Of a stretch of 38,101 nucleotides of DNA, positions 8,195-15,845 are shown piece by piece. Below the pieces are notes generated by a model. It made no database searches. It saw nothing but the letters and a program-made list of their open reading frames with translations, and had not been told where the DNA came from. Positions within the stretch are counted from its first letter, which is position 1; each line of letters starts with the position of its first letter. Source of the stretch: an uncultured Bacteroidota bacterium (GTDB lineage Bacteria; Bacteroidota; Bacteroidia; Chitinophagales; Saprospiraceae); the NCBI GenBank assembly GCA_903836265.1, contig CAILQK010000021.1, forward strand, positions 1 through 38,101, in the 5' to 3' direction. Made by a program: the position numbers and the translations under genes.

Positions 8195-8202
8195 CACCTT
8201 TG
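8195..8202 (+). promoter_or_regulatory. Possible -7 box for the kinase/regulator pair
   Basis: CACCTTTG differs from TAnnTTTG only in its first base, and a TTG at 8173-8175 lies 19 bases upstream. It is 16 bases before the kinase ATG. A weak match. Confidence 0.35.
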
Positions 8203-8217
8203 CTGTGCAAATTTTGC

Positions 8218-9273
8218 ATGAAAAAAACACGTACCTTACTGGATCGAACCTACGAGTTCCTGAGTCGAAGACCCGTTTACCATGGTATCTTCTGGCTCGT
8301 GCTCTTCGCACTGATGCGCTGGATTGACCTGAGTTCGGGTATTGATCCATGGTTTGCTGTTGGTAATGAACTGGTTCAGCTCGTCTTTTACGCGCTGCTC
8401 GTTTATGTCAATCTCTATTATCTGATTCCCCGTTATCTGGCAAGATATGTGCTTGTTTATCTGCTCCTGGCAGTGGCTTTCTGCGCGGTCATCACTCCTA
8501 TCGAAGTACTGGCCCTGTATCTGAAATTTTCCAGTCGCCCTGAATACAGAACAAGTCTGATCCAGCAGCAATCATGGATTTTCTGGGGGAACTTGCTGGT
8601 CACCTTTCTTTCAACTATCCTGCGGGTTATCATGGACTGGTGGCGATACCAGAATGAAAAGCAGGTATTGCTTACCCAGACTATTCAGTCGGAACTCCGT
8701 TTTCTCAAGAGCCAGATCAATCCGCATTTTCTGTTCAATACCCTGAACAACCTGTATGCACTGACGCTGAAAAAAAGCGACAAGGCACCCGAAATTGTCC
8801 TGAAACTCTCCGAAATAATGCGCTACATGCTGTACGAATGTAACGAAAGGAGCGTACTCCTCAGCCGGGAGATTCAGTACATCAATAATTATCTCGATCT
8901 CGAACGCCTGCGTCAGCCCGACGACTCCTCGATTTCCTTCGAAGTGGAAGGTAATATCAGCAACCAGACGGTGGCGCCACTGCTCTTTGTTCCGTTTCTG
9001 GAAAACAGTTTCAAACACGGTCTGAATCACACGGTAAATGGCGGGGGGTTCGTCAAACTCCGGCTGACCGCAGGCCCGGAGGAACTGTTCTTCACGATTG
9101 AAAACAGCAAGGTGGATATGTTTCCCGGAAATCAGTACCCGGGAAGCGGAGGTATCGGACTGGTCAACGTGCGACAACGACTCGAAATGCTGTACCCCGG
9201 TCAGCACGAACTCTCTGTCGAAAACAACCCCGACCGCTACATCGTTTCATTGCGACTGGGTTTAAATTCATAA
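8218..9273 (+). CDS. LytS/YehU-type sensor histidine kinase (His_kinase domain)
   Basis: This 351-residue membrane kinase has about four transmembrane helices in the first 140 residues (segments such as GIFWLVLFALMRW, LVFYALLVYVNLYYL and VYLLLAVAFCAVI). A cytoplasmic His_kinase domain follows, with the phosphoacceptor His170 in SQINPHFLFNTLNNLYAL. A HATPase_c-like domain has FLENSFKHGLN and GGIGLVNVRQRLEMLYP. There is no separate extracellular sensor domain, so the signal may be sensed in the membrane. The frame extends to a TTG at 8200, but the ATG at 8218 is the better start. Its partner regulator begins 32 bases downstream. Confidence 0.9.
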   Translation: MKKTRTLLDRTYEFLSRRPVYHGIFWLVLFALMRWIDLSSGIDPWFAVGNELVQLVFYALLVYVNLYYLIPRYLARYVLVYLLLAVAFCAVITPIEVLALYLKFSSRPEYRTSLIQQQSWIFWGNLLVTFLSTILRVIMDWWRYQNEKQVLLTQTIQSELRFLKSQINPHFLFNTLNNLYALTLKKSDKAPEIVLKLSEIMRYMLYECNERSVLLSREIQYINNYLDLERLRQPDDSSISFEVEGNISNQTVAPLLFVPFLENSFKHGLNHTVNGGGFVKLRLTAGPEELFFTIENSKVDMFPGNQYPGSGGIGLVNVRQRLEMLYPGQHELSVENNPDRYIVSLRLGLNS

Positions 9274-9305
9274 ACAGCCTCCGAAAAAGGGCTTAACATT
9301 TCGCT

Positions 9306-10040
9306 ATGCTCAAAGTCATTATTGTTGACGACGAACCGCTTGCTCTCGATGTACTCGAGACATACATCACGAAGATTCCGCAGCTGGAGCTGGTCGGCAG
9401 GTATTCGAATGCCCTGGAAGCCAATGAGGCATTACAAAATAATGAAATTGACCTGATGTTTCTGGATATTCAGATGCCTCAACTCACAGGTACCGACTTC
9501 GTGAAAACGCTTCAGAATCCCCCCATGGTGGTTTTCACCACAGCTTATCCCAATTACGCTATTCAGGGTTTCGATCTGAATGCACTTGACTATCTGCTGA
9601 AACCCGTTTCTCTCGAGCGCTTCATGAAGGCTGTCAACAAGGCTGTCGAGCAAAAGGAACTCTCGCAGCACGAACATGCCGCTACTATCGCCTCCGCTAT
9701 CAATGATGGTCTGGATTTCTTTTTTGTAAAAGCCGACAAAAAACTCCTGAAAGTCAATTTCGAGGATATTGTTTATATAGAAGGACTGAAAGATTATGTC
9801 ATTATCCGTTTGATGCAGGGCAGGGTTATCACGCTGCAAACGATGAAGAGCCTGGAAGACAGGCTGCCGCGCAATAAATTCAAGCGTATTCACCGTTCCT
9901 TTATTGTGGCACTCGATAAAATTACCGCCATTGAGGGCAGTATGGTGGAGGTGCAGGACAAGGATAAACCCAAATTGCTGCCCATAGGCAAGAATTATCG
10001 CGATGAATTGCTCGAACTGATTGAGAAAAACAGGCTCTGA
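9306..10040 (+). CDS. LytTR-family response regulator
   Basis: This 244-residue DNA-binding regulator is presumably phosphorylated by the adjacent kinase. The receiver domain has the acidic pocket at VDDEP, phosphoacceptor Asp54 in MFLDIQMPQLTG, and the conserved Lys in LLKPVSLERF. From about residue 135 a LytTR domain follows, with FFVKADKKLLKVNFEDIVYI and FKRIHRSFIVAL. LytTR proteins bind direct repeats in promoter regions, but no target can be assigned here. Its stop codon directly abuts that of the convergent oxidoreductase gene, with no terminator between. Confidence 0.92.
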   Translation: MLKVIIVDDEPLALDVLETYITKIPQLELVGRYSNALEANEALQNNEIDLMFLDIQMPQLTGTDFVKTLQNPPMVVFTTAYPNYAIQGFDLNALDYLLKPVSLERFMKAVNKAVEQKELSQHEHAATIASAINDGLDFFFVKADKKLLKVNFEDIVYIEGLKDYVIIRLMQGRVITLQTMKSLEDRLPRNKFKRIHRSFIVALDKITAIEGSMVEVQDKDKPKLLPIGKNYRDELLELIEKNRL

Positions 10041-11306
10041 TTATTGCTCCAGCCGCTCTCTCATGGCCGACGTGAATTTTCGACCGGTGAACCGGGATAT
10101 GTCCACGCGCCCCAGTCCGGGGTGCGATACAGCATCTTTGGCCAGATAGACTTTCCCGTCACGACGCCTTACGAGCTCGTCAAGCCGGTTTAACAATGAA
10201 ATAAGCCCCCGCGTGCGCGGGAAGTCAAGTGCAAGTGAATAACCCTTCACCGGAAACGAGTTGACTGCCTCCACAGGCCGCTCGCCATGCCGTTTCAGCA
10301 CACTCAGAAATGGTACCTCTCCGCTCGGGGTAACGGCTTGCAGTACCTCGCCGATACCCTCAAAGGCCTCTTTTTCAGGCATACAAAACTGGTACTGTAT
10401 GAATCCGCGACGGCCATACAGTCTGTTCCAGTTTGTAATTCCATCCAGCGGATAAAAGTATTTGTCAAGATGAACGGTGCGCTCTCCCGGTTTGTTGCGC
10501 CGGTAATATATCTCGTTGTGAAACCGGATGCTGACGGGGTTCAGCAGCCAGGAAGGAGCAAAATACGGAACGTCAGCCGGTTTTTTTGTCTGCCATTCGA
10601 TGGTGGTGTCGCCCTGCCGGTGCTCCGCAAACAGCACAGTACCCTTGCCCGAAGCCTGCACAGGTGCAGTAGTGTCAATCCATGCCGCTGCATAGGGCAT
10701 GTTCTTGTGCACCTCGAAATGCCTGAACATATCCTCCAGATTACCTGCACGGACAGTAAGTTGCCGCATATAAACGGAGGTGACACGCATCAGTTGAAAT
10801 GTGGCACTCAGTATAACACCGGTCCAGCCCATGCCGCCGCAGGTTTGCCAGAATAACGACGCGTTTTCATCTCTGGAGCAATCAAGGATGGCGCCGCTGG
10901 CGTCCATAAGCCGAAATGAAAGGAGCCACCTGGAAAAACAGCCTTTTTCGGGATGGTTCTTTCCATGTACGTCGGAGGCAATCGCTCCTCCCACTGTGAT
11001 GGATTTTACACCGGGCGTTACATGGAAAAACCAGCCTGCGGGTACAATAACAGGCAGTATGTCGGACAGCAGCACTCCGGCCTCGCAGGTAATCAGGCCT
11101 GAGCCGGTATCAAATGAGGTGATCCGGTTCATAGACAACATACACGCTACCCGCCCGCCCAGGGCTGCATCGCCGTAGCTTCTGCCGTTGCCACGCGCTA
11201 TGAGATAATTACTGTTCTGTATCAGCTCACGCAGCTGTCCGGCATTCCCGGGGAGGTAAACATCGGCCTCCACGGAAGGGTAGTTGCCCCATCCGCTCAG
11301 TTGCAT
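10041..11306 (-). CDS. FAD-binding oxidoreductase, DprE1-like
   Basis: This is a flavoprotein of the FAD-binding_4 (PCMH) / aldonolactone-oxidase type, about 421 residues from the ATG at 11306. The frame extends to a TTG at 11381, but that part is not family-like. The FAD domain shows LIARGNGRSYGDAAL and GVKSITVGGAIASDVHGKNH. The C-terminal region has KVYLAKDAVSHPGLGR, similar to the segment around the active-site lysine of mycobacterial DprE1 (decaprenylphosphoryl-ribose 2'-oxidase). The likely role is oxidation of a sugar or polyprenyl-phosphate sugar, but the substrate is unknown and no DprE2-like reductase or arabinosyltransferase lies alongside. The family call is firm and the substrate call is open. 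Confidence 0.8.
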   Translation of the reverse strand: MQLSGWGNYPSVEADVYLPGNAGQLRELIQNSNYLIARGNGRSYGDAALGGRVACMLSMNRITSFDTGSGLITCEAGVLLSDILPVIVPAGWFFHVTPGVKSITVGGAIASDVHGKNHPEKGCFSRWLLSFRLMDASGAILDCSRDENASLFWQTCGGMGWTGVILSATFQLMRVTSVYMRQLTVRAGNLEDMFRHFEVHKNMPYAAAWIDTTAPVQASGKGTVLFAEHRQGDTTIEWQTKKPADVPYFAPSWLLNPVSIRFHNEIYYRRNKPGERTVHLDKYFYPLDGITNWNRLYGRRGFIQYQFCMPEKEAFEGIGEVLQAVTPSGEVPFLSVLKRHGERPVEAVNSFPVKGYSLALDFPRTRGLISLLNRLDELVRRRDGKVYLAKDAVSHPGLGRVDISRFTGRKFTSAMRERLEQ

Positions 11307-11472
11307 ACGGCGGACTTCCGCAGTTTTTTCTGTTTCTTTCAAGTTATATGGTGTTTTGTGTATCGCTGTGAAACCCTGCAAAGAAACAAATGTTATAAGG
11401 GTAATCCGAATTCGCCCGGATGAGTTTTATCATCTTTTTCATTATTTAAAGGTCACTACCTTCGCACTCCGT

Positions 11473-12381
11473 ATGAATCGTTTCAGGCTCCTGTCGCTCT
11501 TCTTTACTGTCTCATGGCTGCTGGTGTGTCAGGAAACCGTCTGGTCGCAACGTGACCAGGCAAGGCGCCGCGTAACCCTGCCGCCCCAACTGCAGGAGGT
11601 ATCGGGTATGACTTTTCAGCCCGACGGATCGCTGTGGATGCTCAGTGACTCCGGAAATCCCCCGGAACTGTATCGGGTGAATCACCTGACAGGTCAAATC
11701 GAGGAAATTGTTCCTTTGCCCGCTGAAAACCGCGACTGGGAAGACCTGACTACCGACGGCAGGGGAAGGCTGTTTATCGGTGACTTCGGAAATAATCAGA
11801 ACAGGCGCAGGGATCTGCGGATTCTGGTGTTCGACCCTGTGTCAGGCGCGCTTGACAGTATCAAGTTCAGTTACCCTGATCAGGTGGCTTTCCCGCCCGC
11901 CGACGAACGCGAACGAAATTTCGATATGGAGGCATTTGTGTTCTTCAAAGACAGCCTGCATCTTTTCTCCAAACACCGGTTCAGGGGCGATTTTGTATGC
12001 AAACACTATATCCTGCCTGCTGCTGCGGGCTCATTTACCGCTCAACTGGTCGAATCACGTGTTATTCCTGATCGCGTGATTACCGGATCGGCACTCAACA
12101 GCGACGGCTCGGTTCTTGCCATGACTGGGTATATTGTCAGTTTGCGGTGGGGGGGGCTCCCGCGTACACGCGCGAGCGTGATGTTCTTTTCCTCGTTCAG
12201 CGGAAGCCGCTTCCTGGATGGCGATATGTCTGTGAAACGACTCCCCAAGTTGCTCTTCGCCCGTCAGTTTGAATCTGTTGCACATTTGCATGGCAACACA
12301 TGGCTGGCTGCCAACGAAGGAAGAAAATGGCAAAAACAGCGACTGTGGCGTGTAAAAAAACCGGAAAACCCCCAAAAATAA
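11473..12381 (+). CDS. Secreted beta-propeller-like protein of unknown function
   Basis: This 302-residue protein has an N-terminal signal peptide (MNRFRLLSLFFTVSWLLVCQ) and a likely cleavage site near WSQ. The mature part has repeats of NHL/SdiA-regulated type: EVSGMTFQPDGSLWMLSDSG, then DWEDLTTDGRGRLFIGDFGN, then NFDMEAFVFFKDSLHLFSK. These give alternating strands as in a six-bladed propeller, and resemble the esterase-like/phytase-like and SdiA-regulated families. No catalytic motif was recognised. The ATG at 11473 was chosen because the signal peptide starts there; the upstream frame to 11284 is not protein-like. TACCTTCG at 11457-11464 may be a weak -7 box. mqnA follows after 11 bases. 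Confidence 0.7.
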   Translation: MNRFRLLSLFFTVSWLLVCQETVWSQRDQARRRVTLPPQLQEVSGMTFQPDGSLWMLSDSGNPPELYRVNHLTGQIEEIVPLPAENRDWEDLTTDGRGRLFIGDFGNNQNRRRDLRILVFDPVSGALDSIKFSYPDQVAFPPADERERNFDMEAFVFFKDSLHLFSKHRFRGDFVCKHYILPAAAGSFTAQLVESRVIPDRVITGSALNSDGSVLAMTGYIVSLRWGGLPRTRASVMFFSSFSGSRFLDGDMSVKRLPKLLFARQFESVAHLHGNTWLAANEGRKWQKQRLWRVKKPENPQK

Positions 12382-12392
12382 TATATTGATTC

Positions 12393-13178
12393 ATGAACAC
12401 GGAATCCCGCAAACTGAAACTGACGGCCGTCAGCTACCTGAATACGAAGCCTTTTATTTACGGACTGTACCGCAGTGAAATGGCGGGACAGTTCGATCTG
12501 AGTCTCGATATTCCCTCCGAGTGTGCCCGAAAACTGAAATCAGGCGAGGTGGACCTTGCCCTCACTCCGGTGGCCATTATTCCCGAACTTGATGAGGCGT
12601 GGCTGGTTTCCGGTTATTGTATCGGTGCTGTGGGAGCTGTCAATACGGTGTGTGTGTTTTCCGGGGTGCCACTGCCCGAAATCAAACGACTGTACCTCGA
12701 CTTCCATTCGCGCAGTTCGGTAGCACTCACCCGACTGCTTTGTGAGCATTACTGGCATATCGAGCCCGAACTGATTCCTGCAACGGAGGGCTTTGAAAAC
12801 GAAATCGGCGGCGATACAGCCGCACTCATTATCGGCGACCGCACCATCGGTCTGCACAGCAGGTATCCTTATGTGTATGATCTGGCAGAGGCCTGGACTT
12901 CCTGGACGGGGCTTCCATTTGTATTTGCAGCATGGATTGCTGTCAGGCCACTGCCCGACGATATGCTCCGCCAATTCAATGCAGCACTCGAATCCGGTAT
13001 CAGGTATGTACCTGAACTGGTTAAAGTGTTGCCCGATATGCCCCTGTTTGATCTGGAGCACTATTACAGGCATTATATCAGTTACGAACTCGATGAAGCC
13101 AAGTGGGAAGGCCTGAACAGGTTCCTGAACGCACTGGCCGGTGAAAAAGGCTATAACCTGAAGCGGCAGGTCGGTTAA
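12393..13178 (+). CDS. mqnA: Chorismate dehydratase MqnA (futalosine pathway)
   Basis: MqnA removes water from chorismate to form 3-enolpyruvylbenzoate, the first step of the futalosine route to menaquinone. The 261-residue product begins with the family hallmark LTAVSYLNTKPFIYGL, and includes PSECARKLKSGEVDLALTPVA and the substrate-binding-protein-like fold segments DFHSRSSVALTRLL and IIGDRTIGLHSRYPYVYDLAEAW. It is related to periplasmic binding proteins but is cytoplasmic. Its presence suggests a futalosine-using menaquinone pathway instead of MenFDHCEB. Other mqn genes are not in the window. The end overlaps the convergent MORN-caspase gene by 4 bases (TTAA shared by both stops). Confidence 0.92.
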   Translation: MNTESRKLKLTAVSYLNTKPFIYGLYRSEMAGQFDLSLDIPSECARKLKSGEVDLALTPVAIIPELDEAWLVSGYCIGAVGAVNTVCVFSGVPLPEIKRLYLDFHSRSSVALTRLLCEHYWHIEPELIPATEGFENEIGGDTAALIIGDRTIGLHSRYPYVYDLAEAWTSWTGLPFVFAAWIAVRPLPDDMLRQFNAALESGIRYVPELVKVLPDMPLFDLEHYYRHYISYELDEAKWEGLNRFLNALAGEKGYNLKRQVG

Positions 13179-14848
13179 CGAACTACCGCAACCGGCATTT
13201 TCGGATCATACGTGCCTTTCAGTACCGGACTCTGACGGTTGGCTGTGTATTCGCGAACTTTTTTATTCACAAAATCATATAACTCTTCCACGGTGACAAC
13301 CTTGTCGCTGTTCGTATCTGCCTCGCCTTTCAGACCGCGAATAAGGAAGTGACTGAATACACCCTGACGCAATCCTGAAGATTCCAGCGAAGTTTCATCG
13401 GCCTTGCTCGACATGATAAGCGCAGTACCTGATACAGACTTTGAAAGTGACTGGTAAAACTGAACCAGCATGGGCTCCGGCTCGCCCGAACGCATGGCCA
13501 GCAGTCCGCCCGAATGGCACGCATCTGCCACACACAGTTTGAATCGGGCTTTGGTACGGGCAAATGCTGCCGCAATCTCTTCGTGCAGCAGTTTGTTGTT
13601 GTACCCGTCGAAGTCAATCGGGAGGAAAGAACCGTTCAGCCCGTGTCCGGAGAAGTAGAAGACAACCAGATCATCGGGGCCGGCCATTCCGAATATCTGG
13701 CTGATGTTCTCCAGTATGTTTTCGTGGGTAGCATCTTCGTCAATAAGCACCCGAATCTGCTGGTCGGGCAGTGCACCTCCTTCCGGGCTCTTCAGAAAAG
13801 CATAAAAACGGTAGGCATCATCGTCGGTATATCGGAGTACCGGCATATGATCGTAAGTAGCGACACCGCATACAACTGCCCACACTTTTGCTCCCGGAGC
13901 CACAATCTGTACAGGAGGCGTCCCGGCAACAGGTTCGTCTGCGGTATCTGATGTTTCGGCAGGGCGTTCGCGGCCCATGTAAGCTCCGGCTTTCCAGTAC
14001 CCATCCACTTCCGTTTGATCGCGAAGTGTGAGGGTTCCCGGTCCCTCGAAAGCGCCTTCTATCCAGTTCCCGGCATAAACATCGCCGTTGGCATATACAC
14101 AGGTGCCGTAACCGTGTGGCATCCCATCCATGAATTGACCGGAATACTTCGCAGATCCTTCTTTGTAAATGAAAATCCCCTGTCCGTCGGTACAGTTACC
14201 TTCTATACAGCCCGTACGACCCAATTCCATCAGACTCTGCCCCAGAAACTCACCCTGGCGCCAGTCTCCACTCTCGCGGGTACTGTCCCTGAGGATACGT
14301 GTACCCTTGCCGTCCGGATAGTTTTCCCTGAATCCGCCGGTGTAAACATCACCATTGGCAAAATAGAAGATACCTTCTCCCTCAAACTTCCCGTTCAGGA
14401 AATTGCCATCGTACTTGCTGCCGTCGGGGTAGGCGAATACGCCAGGTCCGTTCATGCAATCGCCTGCAAGGCACCCCGACTGAATATTGGTACCGTCGTC
14501 AGAGCGTTCTTCTTTTTTTCGGGCCACATATTCCTCCAGCAGATTGCCATTTTCATCCACAGGTTTCCCCTTTTTCCAGAGACCTGTACGCACGGTTCCG
14601 TCCGAATAGGTTTTGGTACCCTTCCCTTCAGGATATCTGTTGGCCCACTCACCCTGGTATTTTGAGTTGTTGGTGTAGTAACATACGCCCACGCCGTTGA
14701 TCTCGCCATTCTTGAAATGACCTGTATATTTGGCTCCGGAAGGAAACAGGTAGGTTCCAATTCCATTCTGGCAGTCGCCCGTAACACACTGTGCGGATGC
14801 ACCTGTGCCAGCACAGAGCAGAAGAAAGAGAAAGATTTGTCTGTTCAT
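13175..14848 (-). CDS. Secreted MORN-repeat / caspase-fold protease fusion
   Basis: The 557-residue protein has a signal peptide (1-19, ending GASA). Three repeat blocks, starting near residues 21, 126 and 214, each open with a Cys-x2-Gly-x-Cys pair (Cys21/26, 126/131, 214/219; consensus C-x4-C-x2-G-x-G) and contain MORN motifs such as YTGHFKNGEINGVG and YDGNFLNGKFEGEG. After a linker (about 293-318) comes a peptidase C14 caspase domain with catalytic His402 in YFSGHGLNGSF and Cys444 in VADACHSGG. DTNSDKVVTVEE (511-522) matches an EF-hand loop, as in some calcium-dependent metacaspases. MORN repeats often bind lipids or proteins. The target and activation signal are unknown. Domain calls are firm and the role is open. 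Confidence 0.88.
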   Translation of the reverse strand: MNRQIFLFLLLCAGTGASAQCVTGDCQNGIGTYLFPSGAKYTGHFKNGEINGVGVCYYTNNSKYQGEWANRYPEGKGTKTYSDGTVRTGLWKKGKPVDENGNLLEEYVARKKEERSDDGTNIQSGCLAGDCMNGPGVFAYPDGSKYDGNFLNGKFEGEGIFYFANGDVYTGGFRENYPDGKGTRILRDSTRESGDWRQGEFLGQSLMELGRTGCIEGNCTDGQGIFIYKEGSAKYSGQFMDGMPHGYGTCVYANGDVYAGNWIEGAFEGPGTLTLRDQTEVDGYWKAGAYMGRERPAETSDTADEPVAGTPPVQIVAPGAKVWAVVCGVATYDHMPVLRYTDDDAYRFYAFLKSPEGGALPDQQIRVLIDEDATHENILENISQIFGMAGPDDLVVFYFSGHGLNGSFLPIDFDGYNNKLLHEEIAAAFARTKARFKLCVADACHSGGLLAMRSGEPEPMLVQFYQSLSKSVSGTALIMSSKADETSLESSGLRQGVFSHFLIRGLKGEADTNSDKVVTVEELYDFVNKKVREYTANRQSPVLKGTYDPKMPVAVVR

Positions 14849-14905
14849 AAAAGGCAGGAAGTGAAGCGTCAGGAAGGAAATTTCACCTTTCGCGTTTCAC
14901 TGATA

Positions 14906-14913
14906 CAAATTAA
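14906..14913 (-). promoter_or_regulatory. Possible -7 box of the MORN-caspase gene
   Basis: The minus strand reads TTAATTTG, one mismatch from TAnnTTTG, about 58 bases upstream of the ATG at 14848. No matching -33 box was found. If real, the caspase gene has its own promoter in the 131-base gap after the DUF4249 gene. Confidence 0.25.
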
Positions 14914-14979
14914 CTGAACAAACCTGCTTTTATTGTACATCCGGCTGTTATGAAAATCATATTATCCCGTGGCCGGAGG

Positions 14980-15828
14980 TTACTTCCGGATGATTGTTGT
15001 GTCGCGGTCATATACCAGGCAGGTAAAAATTCCGACCGGATCAGCCGTACCGCTCACGTTGCTCTTGATCCGGGAAGGTTGTGCAAACGGATTGAGGTTG
15101 GCAACGACAGCGAGCTGAACGCTTTCCGAGTAATCGTAGTGAGCCCTGTTGATGTGATAGACAGTATTGTAAACGGTGTCTCCCACCTTCAGTTCGTAGC
15201 CTGTTCCAAACGCGATCATCGGCTTTTCTGAAAAACGGTCGGTTACCAGAAAATCCTGTTGCGGGAAACTGTCGAGGGAGGAATAGTGCAACATCCTGCG
15301 GTAAAAGTTTTCGGTACTCAGATCATCTGTAATAAATGTGAGTACCCTGGCAAGGGTGTCGAACCTCGGATCGGGATTGAAGTCGCATACCACGCTGTCT
15401 ATCGGAACGGGCGGGAGCATGCTGGTGCTTCCGGTTATTGTGCCGCCGCCGGGCAGGGTAATCTGCAGGGTATATGCCAGTCCGGGAGTGGCAGGAACTG
15501 TATTCCAGCCAGTGTAGTTGAATATTTTGACTGGACTCAGTTCAAAAGTGGGAACATTGTACAGGGTATCTGTCTGCCCTTCGTACGATATGGTAACAGT
15601 AGCGCCGTTCAACAGTGTTTTCTGAAGAAAGGTGGAGTCGAGTCCGAACGGATCGAAATAGGAGTATCCCTGAGTGAGCAGAAGCCTGAACGGTTTGCCC
15701 GGTTCCAGGTAACATTCGACAACGGGTTGTCCGGTGTACAATGGCAGTTCTATTTCGACGTCTTTGGTGAGGTTGCACGATGTGAGTGCCGCAATACCTG
15801 CTATCAGCGAAAGAATCTGAAGTTTCAT
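14980..15828 (-). CDS. DUF4249 outer-membrane lipoprotein
   Basis: This 282-residue protein has a lipoprotein signal peptide: MKLQILSLIAGIAALTSC, with a lipobox L-T-S-C giving Cys18 as the lipidated residue. The mature part (PLYTGQPVVECYLEPGKPFRLLLTQGYSYF) is typical of DUF4249, a family found almost only in Bacteroidota and usually encoded directly after a TonB-dependent receptor, as here with a 17-base gap. It probably acts as a surface substrate-binding partner of that receptor, by analogy with SusD, though the ligand is unknown. The open frame runs on to 16176 inside the receptor gene, but the ATG at 15828 starts the signal peptide. Confidence 0.85.
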   Translation of the reverse strand: MKLQILSLIAGIAALTSCNLTKDVEIELPLYTGQPVVECYLEPGKPFRLLLTQGYSYFDPFGLDSTFLQKTLLNGATVTISYEGQTDTLYNVPTFELSPVKIFNYTGWNTVPATPGLAYTLQITLPGGGTITGSTSMLPPVPIDSVVCDFNPDPRFDTLARVLTFITDDLSTENFYRRMLHYSSLDSFPQQDFLVTDRFSEKPMIAFGTGYELKVGDTVYNTVYHINRAHYDYSESVQLAVVANLNPFAQPSRIKSNVSGTADPVGIFTCLVYDRDTTIIRK

Positions 15829-15845
15829 ATTAATGGTTTTTTGGA

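Noticed and set aside
11284-11472. N-terminal extension of the propeller-like protein
   Set aside because: The signal peptide begins at the ATG at 11473; the upstream residues are not signal- or domain-like and overlap the divergent gene region.
14973-14989. CCGGA/TCCGG stem over the DUF4249 stop codon as terminator
   Set aside because: The stem is only 5 bp with no T-run, so it is not a convincing terminator.
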